A stretch of 64,000 bases of DNA from Aidingimonas lacisalsi (GCF_008079445.1 NZ_VRYH01000006.1:234491-298490); one strand, 5' to 3'; positions 37,716 to 47,039 are shown, counted from the stretch's first letter. The notes: generated by a model not told the origin, from the sequence alone. Translations and numbers: made by a program.

Positions 37716-38345
37716 CTAGGGCAGCGGGATGTCATTGACCTTTTTCGGGCTGTGATAACCGCGCTGTACGGCTGGGCGTTCGGCGATCGTCTTGTACCAG
37801 CGTTTCACGTTCGGATAGTCGTTGAGGTCGATGCGCTGCCACTCGAAGCGTGATGCCCAGGGCCAGATGGCCATGTCGGCGATGCTGTAATCATCGACAA
37901 CGAAGTCCCGGTCGGCGAGGCGGGTATCGAGCACCCGGTAGAGGCGCTGGGCTTCCTGGTGAAAGCGCTCCTCGGCGTAGGGCGCCTTGCCGGCATTGAA
38001 GCGCAGGAAATGGTGCGCCTGGCCCAGCATCGGTCCGAAGCCCCCCATCTGCCACATCAGCCATTCGAACACGCGATGACGCCCCTCGCTGTCCTCAGGC
38101 AGGAAACGGCCGGTCTTCTCGGCGAGGTAGATCATGATCGCGCCGGACTCCATCAGCGTCATTCCGGTCTCGTTATCGCGGATCGCCGGAATCTTGTTGT
38201 TGGGGCCCACGGCCAGGAACGAGGGGTCGTGCTGCTCACCCTGGGTGATATCCACGGCCTGGGTGCGGTAGGGCAGTTCCAGCTCTTCCAGCAGAATCGA
38301 CACCTTGCGGCCGTTGGGCGTGCTCCAGGTCCAGAAATCGATCAT
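37716..38345 (-). CDS. Glutathione S-transferase family protein (Nu-class, YfcG/YghU-like)
   Basis: 209 aa. The N-terminal thioredoxin-like domain begins MIDFWTWSTPNGRKVSILLEE, where TPNG replaces a classic catalytic Ser/Cys as in Nu-class enzymes with disulfide reductase activity. NNKIPAIRD supplies the cis-Pro and MESGAIMIYLAE the gamma-Glu binding Glu-Ser. The helical C-terminal domain has YSIADMAIWPW. It is likely a glutathione-dependent disulfide reductase. CAGGAG precedes the ATG at 38345. It is divergent from the AraC-type regulator. Confidence 0.9.
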   Translation of the reverse strand: MIDFWTWSTPNGRKVSILLEELELPYRTQAVDITQGEQHDPSFLAVGPNNKIPAIRDNETGMTLMESGAIMIYLAEKTGRFLPEDSEGRHRVFEWLMWQMGGFGPMLGQAHHFLRFNAGKAPYAEERFHQEAQRLYRVLDTRLADRDFVVDDYSIADMAIWPWASRFEWQRIDLNDYPNVKRWYKTIAERPAVQRGYHSPKKVNDIPLP

Positions 38346-38474
38346 CGGTATCTCCTGTGGGTGGTCAAGCTCCATTCATATAGCGCCGTTGCTTGGGCCA
38401 GTCGTGCAGCATAGGCTAGATGCCAAGATACCGCATATGATCCGTTCATGCTGTAGCGTAAGGATCGACCGTTC

Positions 38475-39371
38475 ATGCGTGGCATGCCGCTTCTTTCCAT
38501 GTCGACGTCAGACACCGTGATGAATACCAGCTACCTCACCGTCGTCCCTCAGCCTCCGCTGGCTGATTACATTGCCGGGATTTGGATTCAACAGGCCGGG
38601 GTTGTCGCGTCTCATGCAGACAACACCCCCACGCGTGTCGTGCCTACGGGTGTCGCCGAGATGACGTTCCAGTTTGGGGATCCAATGTGGGAGCTGGGCA
38701 TGGGAGCGATGCCGCGCAGTACGTTCAATGGCCAGAAAACCCGATTCAAGGAATACCGGGCAACCGGCACGACGGGATTGCTCATCGTTCGCTTCAAGCC
38801 CTGGGCGGCCGCTGCCTTTCTCCCGCAACCGCTGCACGAGCTGGAGGATCTGAACGTTGATCTGGCGACCCTGGTGGATAAGGATCTTGTCGACCGTCTG
38901 GGCGATGCGCTGCTACAGGCTGACTTCGATAGTGCGCGAATCGCACTCGTCGAGGGCTTCCTCCTGACCTTGCTCCGGACCTATAACGCACGCCTGGACC
39001 CGGTGGCCAGAAGTGCGATCCACCACATTGTGGAAGCCGAGGGCACGCTTCGTATTGGCCATTTGTCCGAGCGCCTGGGACTGGGGCTCCGCCAATTTCA
39101 GCAACGGTTCCGCGCGGGTGTCGGACTGACGCCGAAAGGCTTTTCGTCGATCGTCCGTTTTCAGTCTGCGTTAGCGGATAGCGCCAGCTATCAGGACACG
39201 TACTACGATCAATCCCATTTCATCCATGCGTCTCGGCGACTCGTGGGCGTGACACCCACCGCTCTCCAGGCATTACGCAGGGCGAGTGCACTCGGTTGCC
39301 ACTTCAATCGGCCTGCGCATTTTTACAATACGGTCTACCTGCGTCCTGATTACGATGACTCCGTCAGATAG
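38475..39371 (+). CDS. AraC-family regulator with N-terminal DUF6597-like domain
   Basis: 298 aa. The N-terminal part (about 25-130) contains VVPTGVAEMTFQFGDP and VRFKPWAAAAFLP, typical of the domain found in many AraC-like regulators. The C-terminal HTH pair includes LRIGHLSERLGLGLRQFQQRF and YYDQSHFIHASRRLVGVTP. The effector is unknown. Starts at 38475, 38499 or 38520 are all possible; the first has AAGGATC upstream. The downstream monooxygenase-like gene begins 23 nt later and may be cotranscribed. Confidence 0.75.
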   Translation: MRGMPLLSMSTSDTVMNTSYLTVVPQPPLADYIAGIWIQQAGVVASHADNTPTRVVPTGVAEMTFQFGDPMWELGMGAMPRSTFNGQKTRFKEYRATGTTGLLIVRFKPWAAAAFLPQPLHELEDLNVDLATLVDKDLVDRLGDALLQADFDSARIALVEGFLLTLLRTYNARLDPVARSAIHHIVEAEGTLRIGHLSERLGLGLRQFQQRFRAGVGLTPKGFSSIVRFQSALADSASYQDTYYDQSHFIHASRRLVGVTPTALQALRRASALGCHFNRPAHFYNTVYLRPDYDDSVR

Positions 39372-39394
39372 AGCGCATTGGAACGGAGAGAGTC

Positions 39395-39712
39395 ATGATC
39401 CTGAGACTGTGGCGCGGCTGGACTCACCAGCAGGATGCCGATACCTATGAACAACTCCTGAAAAATACCGTATTCCCGCGCATCGAAGCGAAAAATGTTG
39501 AAGGCTTTCGCCGCATTCGTTTGCTGAGGATGGACAGTGAGGCGCGAGAGACCGAATTCGTCACCTTGATGGAATTCGATTCCCTGGAGGCTGTTAAACG
39601 GTTTGCCGGGGAGGACTACTGGATAGCCTACGTACCGGAGGAGGCTCAACGCGTCTTGGCTCATCACGATACGCAGTCCAGACATTATGAGGTCGTCGAG
39701 GATCGTGGATAG
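39395..39712 (+). CDS. ABM-fold (antibiotic biosynthesis monooxygenase-like) protein
   Basis: 105 aa. A small alpha/beta-barrel dimer type protein: MILRLWRGWTHQQDADTYEQ, FVTLMEFDSLEAVKRFAGED. Similar proteins occur as monooxygenases of quinol-like substrates or as non-enzymatic accessory proteins. Catalytic residues cannot be assigned. A good RBS (GGAGAG) lies close upstream. It is convergent with the amine-oxidase gene. Confidence 0.65.
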   Translation: MILRLWRGWTHQQDADTYEQLLKNTVFPRIEAKNVEGFRRIRLLRMDSEARETEFVTLMEFDSLEAVKRFAGEDYWIAYVPEEAQRVLAHHDTQSRHYEVVEDRG

Positions 39713-39731
39713 CTGGAACCGTGTTCACGCG

Positions 39732-41120
39732 TCATGAATCGAAACCGATGCCGAACCGATCCAGCGTTTTCAGGAAAAGCGAACGATGCCCGGTGCGGTC
39801 CTCCAGCGCCAGATGACGTTGCGCGAGGCGCACGGCGCCGCTACGTATCGGCTCGGGGGGAAAAGGCACCGGAAAGCGGCGCAGCATGCCAAGGCGCGTG
39901 CGTTCGGTTTGCTGGCCATCGAGCATGTCGAGCATGGCGAGTGCAGCGAAGCGGCTGGCCGACACCCCCTGGCCGGTGAATCCCATCGCGTAGGCCAGCC
40001 GCCCCTTGAGCGCGGTGCCTGCGAAGAAGGTCGTGCGCGCCGAGGTGTCGATGATCCCGCCCCACGCATGGCTAAAGTCGACATCCGCCAAGCTGGGGAA
40101 GGCGTCGCTAAAGTTGGCCTCCAGGCGGGCGTAACTTTCCGGGCGGTGCAATAGCGCCTCGTCCTGGCGGCTGCCGTAGTGGTAGATGGCGTCGAAACCT
40201 CCCCACAAGATGCGGTTGTCGGCGGTTTTGCGGAAATAGTGGAATTGATTGCCGGTATCGGAGATGCCGTGTCGGTCTTGCCAGCCGATGGCAGATAGTT
40301 GGGCGTCACTCAGAGGCTCGGTGACCAGCGTGTAATCGAAAATCGGGATCACCGCCATCTTCAGGCGCTTCAAAAGTGGAACGGCGGCATTGGTGGCCAT
40401 CGCTACGCGTGATGCGCCAAGTTCCGCTTGTGGGGTGGTAAGACGCACCCCTTGGGGAGTGCGGTCCAGCGCGGTAACGGGCGTATGCTCGTGAATGTCG
40501 ATGCCTTGCGCCAGGCATGCCTGACGCAACCCCGCCACCAGCTTGCCAGGATTGACCAGCGCGTAATTCGGTTCGAAAAGTCCCGTGGCGTATTTCGGAC
40601 TGGCGAAACGTTCACGTAGGGCGTCACCTTCCAGCAGGGTCGTCTCGATCCCGAACCTCGCATAAGCGACCTGCATCGATTCGAGCCCTTCGGCCTGCCA
40701 CGGTGTGGCAGCGACATTGAGTTTCCCCTGGCGCTCGAATTCCGCATCGATGCCATAATGCGCCAGGTCTTCCTGCAGCCCGTCGAGATTGTCCAGTCCC
40801 AGGCGTACCAGCGTTGCCGCCTGCTTGGGCCAGCGTGCCAGCGCGTTGGACACCCCGTGTGAAATGCTCGGCGCACAGAATCCCCCATTGCGACCGCTGG
40901 CGGCGTTGCCGCAATGGGAGGCTTCCAGTACGACGATGCGTGCATCGGGATGACGTTCACGCGCCTTGAGTGCGCACCATAGCCCAGTGAACCCGCCGCC
41001 GATCACTGCGAGGTCACAGGAGGTCTCGGCGCTGAGTGCCGGGCAGGCCGGCTGTGGCGGTACCGTTTCCGCCCAGAATGGCGCCTGGACGGCGGTATCG
41101 AAGCGAGAGCTGGTCGGCAT
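39732..41120 (-). CDS. FAD-dependent amine oxidase (gamma-glutamylputrescine oxidase-like)
   Basis: 462 aa DAO-fold flavoprotein. FAD is bound by DLAVIGGGFTGLWCALKARE (about 36-55) and VVLEA; NAASGRNGGFCAPS follows. The C-terminal half has FYYFRKTADNRILWGG-like and AYAMGFTGQGVSAS motifs, as in PuuB/OrdL enzymes that oxidise N-acylated or simple amines to aldehydes with release of ammonia. The frame extends far upstream, but the ATG at 41120 with AGGAGG 6 nt before it is clearly the start. It is the last gene of the long leftward cluster that also holds two aldehyde dehydrogenases. Confidence 0.85.
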   Translation of the reverse strand: MPTSSRFDTAVQAPFWAETVPPQPACPALSAETSCDLAVIGGGFTGLWCALKARERHPDARIVVLEASHCGNAASGRNGGFCAPSISHGVSNALARWPKQAATLVRLGLDNLDGLQEDLAHYGIDAEFERQGKLNVAATPWQAEGLESMQVAYARFGIETTLLEGDALRERFASPKYATGLFEPNYALVNPGKLVAGLRQACLAQGIDIHEHTPVTALDRTPQGVRLTTPQAELGASRVAMATNAAVPLLKRLKMAVIPIFDYTLVTEPLSDAQLSAIGWQDRHGISDTGNQFHYFRKTADNRILWGGFDAIYHYGSRQDEALLHRPESYARLEANFSDAFPSLADVDFSHAWGGIIDTSARTTFFAGTALKGRLAYAMGFTGQGVSASRFAALAMLDMLDGQQTERTRLGMLRRFPVPFPPEPIRSGAVRLAQRHLALEDRTGHRSLFLKTLDRFGIGFDS

Positions 41121-41163
41121 GTTGAACCTCCTGATTGTGGGCGGAAGCCAGGTTCGGCGCATC

Positions 41164-42642
41164 TTATTCGTCGAGATACCACCCCCAGGTCTCATGGTGG
41201 TCGAATCGCGTGATCTGTTTGAGTTCGCGATAGGCTTCGAAGCCGGCTTCGCCCAACTCACGGCCGATGCCGGAGCTCTTGTAGCCGCCCCAGGGTGCTT
41301 GCACGAAGGTGGGCTGTGAGCAGTTGACCCAAATGATGCCGGCACGCAGCTTGGCCGCGACCCGGTCGCAGCGCTCGAGATCATCGGACATGACGGCTCC
41401 TGCCAGGCCATAGGGGCCGTCGTTGGCCATAGCGATGGCCTCGGTTTCCGTATCGAATGGATTGATGCAGACCACTGGACCGAAGACTTCTTCACGCCAG
41501 ATCTCGGCATCCAATGGCACGTCCATATAGATGGTGGGGGCGATGTAATAGCCTGTCTGCATGCCGGCAGGCCGGCCGCCACCGGTCAGTCGCCGTGCAC
41601 CGCTGTCGCGAGCACGCTCGAGAAAGCCCATGATCTTGTCGTATTGGCTTTGGGACACGATCGGGCCGAGTTTGACTCCGGTTTTCGTCCCGGGGCCGAT
41701 GACGATGTTCTCGGCCGCTTCCTTCAGTCGCTCCAGCAGGCGCGGGTAGAGCCGACGTTCGATCAGCACACGCGACGTGGCCGAGCAGACCTCCCCCTTG
41801 TTCCAGAAGATACCGAACAGAATCCACTCGACAGCCTTGTCGATATCGCAATCGGCAAAGACGACAAAGGGTGACTTGCCTCCCAGTTCCAGCGAAACGG
41901 TGCGGATTCCCGCAGACGCCGCCTGCATCACCTTGCGGCCAGTGGGAACCGATCCGGTAAAGGCGACCTTGTCCACCAGTGCATGTGCTGTCAGGGGCGC
42001 TCCCGCCTCTGGGCCGGTGCCCGTGATCAGGTTGAACACGCCGGCGGGAACGCCGGCGGCATCGATGATCTTCGCCAGTTCCACGCAGGACATGGAGCAC
42101 AGCTCAGAGGGTTTTAGGACCACCGTACAGCCTGCCGCCAGCGCCGGAGCCACTTTCCATACCGCCATGAGCAACGGGAAGTTCCACGGTGTGATCGCCG
42201 TCACGACCCCCACGGGTTCGCGGCGGATACGGCTGTCGAAACGCTGATCGCCCACGTCGACTGCCGTGTCACCTCGCGCCTCGGCTGCATCGGCCAGGTC
42301 GGCATAATAGTTGAAGCAAAAGGCCGCATCCTCGATATCCCATTGTGCTTCTGGCAGTGGCTTGCCGTTGTCGCGTGTTTCCAGCGCGGCGAGCGCTTCC
42401 AGATGGGCGCGAATGCCTGCCGCGATGCGTCGTAGCGTTGCCGTTCGTTCGGCGACAGGCAACTCGGACCAACGGCCGTCATCAAAGGCACGGCGAGCGG
42501 CACGTACGGCGAGATCTGCATCCACGGCGTCACCGGCGGCGACGGTGGCGAAGGCTGTCTCGGTCGCCGGATCCACCGCTGGGAAGCTTCTGCCCGAAAC
42601 GGGCGCCACAAAGGCCCCATCGATGTAGAGTTGTGTCGTCAT
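41164..42642 (-). CDS. Aldehyde dehydrogenase, betaine/aminoaldehyde type
   Basis: 492 aa. NAD-binding and catalytic motifs are complete: AITPWNFPLLMAVWKVAPAL, VAFTGSVPTGRKVM, the general-base Glu in LELGGKSP and the nucleophile Cys in GEVCSATSRVLI. The SATSR sequence after the Cys is typical of the ALDH10-like amino/betaine-aldehyde group. It would oxidise the aldehyde produced by the neighbouring amine oxidase to an acid. It lies 43 nt upstream of the oxidase gene and 27 nt downstream of the second dehydrogenase. Confidence 0.85.
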   Translation of the reverse strand: MTTQLYIDGAFVAPVSGRSFPAVDPATETAFATVAAGDAVDADLAVRAARRAFDDGRWSELPVAERTATLRRIAAGIRAHLEALAALETRDNGKPLPEAQWDIEDAAFCFNYYADLADAAEARGDTAVDVGDQRFDSRIRREPVGVVTAITPWNFPLLMAVWKVAPALAAGCTVVLKPSELCSMSCVELAKIIDAAGVPAGVFNLITGTGPEAGAPLTAHALVDKVAFTGSVPTGRKVMQAASAGIRTVSLELGGKSPFVVFADCDIDKAVEWILFGIFWNKGEVCSATSRVLIERRLYPRLLERLKEAAENIVIGPGTKTGVKLGPIVSQSQYDKIMGFLERARDSGARRLTGGGRPAGMQTGYYIAPTIYMDVPLDAEIWREEVFGPVVCINPFDTETEAIAMANDGPYGLAGAVMSDDLERCDRVAAKLRAGIIWVNCSQPTFVQAPWGGYKSSGIGRELGEAGFEAYRELKQITRFDHHETWGWYLDE

Positions 42643-42669
42643 CGCGCATGGTCTCCTGTAGGGGTCGGT

Positions 42670-44175
42670 TCAGACATGCTTGCGTCCGCCTTCGTGGTAA
42701 AACCAGTCGTCGGGATAGGGATACCACCAGTCGTGTCGGACCGGCTGGTGATCGAGAACGACCATCTTGGTACGGCGGAAGGCATCCAGGCCCTGACGGC
42801 CGAGCTCCCGGCCCAGGCCGGACGCTTTCCAGCCACCGAAGGGCAGGGCGTCATTGTCGATCATCGGATTGTTGATCCAGACCATGCCGGCCTCGAGCCG
42901 TTCCGATGCCTTGTGTGCCTCCGCCAGGTCGGTGGTGAAGATGGAAGCGCCCAGACCGAAGCGGCTGTCATTGGCGGCCTGCAGGGCGGCATCGAAATCG
43001 GCCACGCGCACGACGGCCACGACCGGGCCGAAGAGCTCTTCATTGAGGATATCCATTGCCGGCGTACAGTCGGTAAGAATGGTCGGTTCATAGAACCACC
43101 CCGTGTCGAGCCCGGGAGGGACGCGGCCGCCACAAGCGACCTTGGCGCCCTTGGCGACGGCGTCGTTCACGAGGCGCTGGACTTTCTCCCGTGCGGCCTG
43201 GTTGGCCAGCGGGCCGATCTCGGACTTCTCCAGCCCGTTGCCGATGCGCAGACGCTGTGTCTCGGCGACGAAGGCGTTGATGAAATCGTCATGGATACTG
43301 TCGACGACGTAGAGACGCTCGGTGGACGTGCAGACCTGTCCCGACATGTGGAAGGCACCGGTGACCGCTCCGGCAGCCGCGACCTCCAGAGGCGCGTGGG
43401 CGGTGATGATCATCGGGTCGGAGCCGCCCGCCTCGATCACTGCCGGCTTCATGCGTCGGGCGGCGGCGGCAGCGACGTTTTGAGCGGCGGCGACCGAACC
43501 GGTAAAGGCGATGGCATGCGTCCGTTCGCTCTCGACCAAGGCTTCGCCTGTCGTCGCATCGCCGGGCACGCAGGCCACGAGCCCATCGGGCAATTCATCG
43601 AATACCTGCATGAATTCCAGCGTCGAGAGCGTGGTGGCGGCGGCGGGTTTGATGACGCAACCGTTGCCGGCAGCCAGCGAGGCAGCGACCGTCCAGCACA
43701 TCAACAGGATGGGGAAATTGAAGGGCATGATATGAGCTGAGACGCCATAGGGCTCATAGCGGGCATACTGGAGCGAGCCGGTCTGCGTCGTGCCCGCAAC
43801 CTTGCCCGCCTCGTCACGCGCCATTTCCGCATAGTAGCGAAAGACCGGGGCGCAGTTGGCCACCTCGCCGATGGCCTCGGGGTAGGGTTTGCCCATTTCG
43901 CGGCTCATCAGGACGGCGCACCGGCTGACATCGGTGGCTTCGATCCGGTTGGCGAGTTGGTGCAGGTGCTGGGCGCGGGTCTTGGCATCCAGACGTTTCC
44001 AGGCTGCCTGAGCGGTGTTGACGCGCGTGAGGACTCTGTCGAGTTCTTCGGCGCTCACTTCGGCCCGCACCCCGACCTCTTCGAGGGTGGCAGGATCGAT
44101 CACCGGCCGAGTCGGACTCTCGCTGATGTGGTAGTTCGGCACGAGGTAGTACCGAGGGGTTGCCGTGTCAGTCAT
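42670..44175 (-). CDS. Aldehyde dehydrogenase, succinate-semialdehyde type
   Basis: 501 aa. Motifs: SAHIMPFNFPILLMCWTVA, FTGSVAAAQNVAAAA, IEAGGSDPMII with the general base Glu, and SGQVCTSTERLYV with the catalytic Cys. It belongs to the wider GabD/SSADH-like branch; the substrate is likely a small semialdehyde from the same pathway. It overlaps the kinase gene by 8 nt, indicating coupled translation. The two dehydrogenases of this cluster are distinct in sequence and not a recent duplication. Confidence 0.8.
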   Translation of the reverse strand: MTDTATPRYYLVPNYHISESPTRPVIDPATLEEVGVRAEVSAEELDRVLTRVNTAQAAWKRLDAKTRAQHLHQLANRIEATDVSRCAVLMSREMGKPYPEAIGEVANCAPVFRYYAEMARDEAGKVAGTTQTGSLQYARYEPYGVSAHIMPFNFPILLMCWTVAASLAAGNGCVIKPAAATTLSTLEFMQVFDELPDGLVACVPGDATTGEALVESERTHAIAFTGSVAAAQNVAAAAARRMKPAVIEAGGSDPMIITAHAPLEVAAAGAVTGAFHMSGQVCTSTERLYVVDSIHDDFINAFVAETQRLRIGNGLEKSEIGPLANQAAREKVQRLVNDAVAKGAKVACGGRVPPGLDTGWFYEPTILTDCTPAMDILNEELFGPVVAVVRVADFDAALQAANDSRFGLGASIFTTDLAEAHKASERLEAGMVWINNPMIDNDALPFGGWKASGLGRELGRQGLDAFRRTKMVVLDHQPVRHDWWYPYPDDWFYHEGGRKHV

Positions 44176-45223
44176 GGGGCGCTCCTTGAGTGTCGTGAGA
44201 CCCGTCGCCCAGGGCGGTGCCTTTGGCCTGCCAGCCGGGCAAGTGGGTGTTCAGGAAATTCGTGATATCGGTAAGGCCGGCCCCCGCCAGGCTGCTTTCC
44301 AACTGCCCGAGAACGCGGGGCAGGTACGTGAGATAGCGCGACTTGCCATGGAGTCGATTCAGGCGCAGGAAGACACCGGCGATACGGGCGTGGCGCTGTG
44401 CCCCCAGCAGTGCATAACGGTGACGTATCGCCGTCGCATCGCCCAGCCGTGCGGGAGCGCCGTTGATGTAGCGCGCCAGCATGCGTTCCTCCAGCCCCGG
44501 AGCCAGATCCCGCCGGGCATCCTGGAGCAAGGAGACCAGATCGTATTCGCAGGGACCCAGAACGGCGTCCTGGAAATCCAGTAGCCCACAACGGGCCACG
44601 CCCTTGCGCTGCGGCAGCAGCATCAGATTGTCGACGTGAAAATCGCGCAACACGAGCGTTTCGACCTGGCGTGCCATGGGCGCCAGCGCTTGCGCCCATA
44701 GCGTGCGGAACTGTCGAGCGAACGTCGGGTGATCCATGTCCGGAGCGATCGCAGGGGCATACCAATCAGAAAAGATGTCGAGTTCATCGAGCAGTGTCGT
44801 CATGTCATAGACGGGCTGGGATACCTGCGTTGCGCCCGTATGACGGTGCAGGTGCAAGAGCGCATCGACGGCGAGGGCATACAGCGTGCGCTCATCTTCG
44901 CCCGTGCTCAGGCAGGTCGTGTACGTGCGATGGCCGAAGTCCTCCACCAGCGCGAGCCCATGGTCGGGGTCGGCGCCGTGGACGACCGGGGCGGATAGCC
45001 CCAGCGCGTTGAGATGATGCGACAGCCTCAGGTAAGCCGCGAAACCGATGGGGTCATCGCGGTCCTCCATCAGCAAGAGCCCCGCCTCCGGCAAGCGGAA
45101 ATAGCGTCGCGGTGAGGCATCGCTGGCCAGGGGCTCGAGGCGTGCGTGTGCATGGCCGTGCCGCGCCAGAAACCTGGTAGCGGTCGGCGCCAACGCGGCC
45201 ATACCGTGACTCGTCGCATTCAT
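44168..45223 (-). CDS. APH-family kinase (AmgK-like phosphotransferase)
   Basis: 351 aa. Kinase residues are seen in VLRDFHVDNLMLL (catalytic Asp) and GLLDFQDAVLGPCEYDLVSLL (metal-binding Asp). The N-lobe has SDASPRRYFRL and LLMEDRDDP. This pattern matches AmgK/choline-kinase-like enzymes, which in Pseudomonas phosphorylate N-acetylmuramate or GlcNAc at C1. There is no partner MurU here. The context suggests phosphorylation of a catabolic substrate, possibly a sugar or aminoalcohol. The ATG at 45223 overlaps the cupin stop (ATGA). Confidence 0.8.
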   Translation of the reverse strand: MNATSHGMAALAPTATRFLARHGHAHARLEPLASDASPRRYFRLPEAGLLLMEDRDDPIGFAAYLRLSHHLNALGLSAPVVHGADPDHGLALVEDFGHRTYTTCLSTGEDERTLYALAVDALLHLHRHTGATQVSQPVYDMTTLLDELDIFSDWYAPAIAPDMDHPTFARQFRTLWAQALAPMARQVETLVLRDFHVDNLMLLPQRKGVARCGLLDFQDAVLGPCEYDLVSLLQDARRDLAPGLEERMLARYINGAPARLGDATAIRHRYALLGAQRHARIAGVFLRLNRLHGKSRYLTYLPRVLGQLESSLAGAGLTDITNFLNTHLPGWQAKGTALGDGSHDTQGAPHD

Positions 45224-45564
45224 CGGATCATGTAGACCTTTTTGACTGTCTCGTGAACCGTGCATGTCCCTTTCCAGTCCTGCGGGAAAAACGCGGCGGT
45301 ATCCGGCGTGATCTCGATCACTTCACCGCTCTCATGGACATAGGTGCAGCGCCCCTGGAGGAAGTGGCAGAATTCGTCACGCGTGACATGGCACTCCCAC
45401 TGGCCGGGTGTGCAGATCCACAGCCCGCATTCGGATTGGCCGTCCGGGCCTTTATGCAGCAGCACCCCGGACGTGCGTGACTCTCCCTCGATCATCGTTG
45501 GAATCGTGCCCCAGTCCACCGTATCGGTGATCGCGAGCGGTTCGTGCATGACGGGTGTCGGCAT
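45220..45564 (-). CDS. Small cupin-domain protein
   Basis: 114 aa single-domain cupin, DUF861/EutQ-like. Motifs: GLWICTPGQWECHVTRDEFC, then HFLQGRCTYVHESGEVIEITPD and FFPQDWKGTCTVHETVKKVY. The usual metal-binding His are partly replaced, so it may be a binding protein or isomerase rather than an oxygenase. GGAG lies 6 nt before the ATG at 45564. It is coupled to the kinase gene by a 4-nt overlap. Confidence 0.75.
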   Translation of the reverse strand: MPTPVMHEPLAITDTVDWGTIPTMIEGESRTSGVLLHKGPDGQSECGLWICTPGQWECHVTRDEFCHFLQGRCTYVHESGEVIEITPDTAAFFPQDWKGTCTVHETVKKVYMIR

Positions 45565-45651
45565 GGGAGTCTCCGTTTCAGTTGAGCATGTAGACGTGGC
45601 GATCGAAATGCATGGCCCCATGGCGATGGGGCGCCGTGACGTTAACGTCAG

Positions 45652-46938
45652 TCACAGGTGTGACTCCGCCAGTTCGATCAGCAGGCGAGCCGCCTTTGCC
45701 TGGCCGTTTTGCGATTGCATGTGCTCCGAGGTTGCCTTGAGCCGTGCCGCCATGGCGGTGTCACTGAGGCAGGCCTCGATCATTTCGATCATCGCCTCGT
45801 CGGTCCAGTCATAGCGCGGTGAACGGAAGCCGTGTCCGGTTTCCTGGACACGCATGGCGTTGTCGTGACCATCCCAGACATACGACATGATGATGGCGGG
45901 CTTGCCGAAATAGAGGCACTCCGTGAACGAGTTATTGCCGCCGTGATGAATCACCGCGTCGACTTGCGGTATGACGGAAGGCTGGGGGAACCAGCTATCG
46001 ATGATCACGTTGTCGGGGATGTCGGAATAGTCGTCCTTGTAGTCGCCGACGTTCACCAGCGCGCGATAACGGGTCTTGCCGATCAATGCGATCAAGCGCT
46101 TGAGCAGGTCGGTGTCTCCCGAGCCGAGTGAACCGAAGGAGACGTAGAGCAGGGGGCCGTCGTTGTTCTGCTTGAATTCGGGAATCGTGTAAGGCTCATC
46201 CTGGCGCACACAGCCTTCGAGATACTGGAAGCGCACTGGGTCGAGCGGTTGGGCACGCTGATAGGTGACCGGTGCGGGATAGAGCAGCAGGTTGAGATAG
46301 GGGGAGGGCTCAAAGAACTGGCCGAGCGGGTAGGGCGCTTCGCCGGTCGTCGCGAGGAAGTCGTTGAAATCATCGTGAATCGGCTTGATCACGTCGTTGA
46401 ACCTGGCACGGAAGGCCTGGTGCCCCGCCGTGTCATGCTCGCTCATCCCCGACAGATGGGGCGGGATCGCCTCGTCCTCGATTTCGTTTTCCGAACAGGA
46501 AATGATGCGGACCCAGGGAACGCCATACTGTTTGATGGCCGGGAAGAGAATGACGTTGTCGACCGATATCACATCCGGCTTGATCCTGGCGAGAATCGAG
46601 GGGAGATCCTCTTCCGCCCATTTGGCACTGTCGACGATGGCTTCCCAGCACTCCTTGACATAGTTGTCGAGCTGGTCGATGGGCGACTTACGGAAATTCG
46701 GGATATGTCCATTGATGAAGTCATCCCAGAATTTGGCCATCTGCTCCGGAGGCATTGGCTCCGAGAGGTTGACGGGATGCGATTCGAAGCCGTAGTTCTC
46801 GTACACTTCGATGAAGCCGGGGTCGGAGAGAAAGACGGCTTTGTGCCCCAGCCGTTCCACGGCCTGGGCGATGCCGACCGAGTTGAGTGCCGGGCCGTAA
46901 GCGGCTTCGGGGAAGAAAGCGAAAGTTTTCGTTGTCAT
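45652..46938 (-). CDS. Glycosyltransferase, UGT/MGT-like (paralogue A)
   Basis: 428 aa GT-B fold. The C-terminal nucleotide-sugar site is recognisable in WFPQPSVIPQVDAVIHHGGN, NSFTECLYFGKPAIIM and WDGHDNAMRVQETGHG, equivalent to the HGGxNS...DxxxNA motif of macrolide glycosyltransferases. The N-terminal acceptor domain has FFPEAAYGPALNSVG where most GT1 enzymes have a GH catalytic motif; the His is replaced. The Asp in ISVDNVILFP is kept. The ATG at 46938 follows AGAGGAAA. It sits between the ABC importer genes and the cupin, an unusual place for such an enzyme. Sister to 52,023-53,309. Confidence 0.8.
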   Translation of the reverse strand: MTTKTFAFFPEAAYGPALNSVGIAQAVERLGHKAVFLSDPGFIEVYENYGFESHPVNLSEPMPPEQMAKFWDDFINGHIPNFRKSPIDQLDNYVKECWEAIVDSAKWAEEDLPSILARIKPDVISVDNVILFPAIKQYGVPWVRIISCSENEIEDEAIPPHLSGMSEHDTAGHQAFRARFNDVIKPIHDDFNDFLATTGEAPYPLGQFFEPSPYLNLLLYPAPVTYQRAQPLDPVRFQYLEGCVRQDEPYTIPEFKQNNDGPLLYVSFGSLGSGDTDLLKRLIALIGKTRYRALVNVGDYKDDYSDIPDNVIIDSWFPQPSVIPQVDAVIHHGGNNSFTECLYFGKPAIIMSYVWDGHDNAMRVQETGHGFRSPRYDWTDEAMIEMIEACLSDTAMAARLKATSEHMQSQNGQAKAARLLIELAESHL

Positions 46939-46984
46939 GTCGTTTCCTCTGTCGTTGGGGCTTGCGCATGTCACGCTGCCCTTC

Positions 46985-47022
46985 TCTTGTTGTGTACGGA
47001 GTATCTTGTTGTGTACGGAGTA
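46985..47022. repeat. 19-bp tandem duplication
   Basis: TCTTGTTGTGTACGGAGTA occurs twice in direct succession (46,985-47,003 and 47,004-47,022) in the 101-bp gap between the ABC ATPase stop and the glycosyltransferase start. Function unknown. Confidence 0.8.
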
Positions 47023-47039
47023 CGGTGGAGTTGCCGCGC

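Noticed and set aside
41121..41582. N-terminal extension of the FAD oxidase to 616 residues
   Set aside because: It overlaps the aldehyde dehydrogenase C-terminus in another frame, and AGGAGG directly precedes the ATG at 41,120.
42631..43740. 369-codon + strand frame
   Set aside because: Antisense shadow of the aldehyde dehydrogenase with G/D/V-rich sequence and no homology signs.
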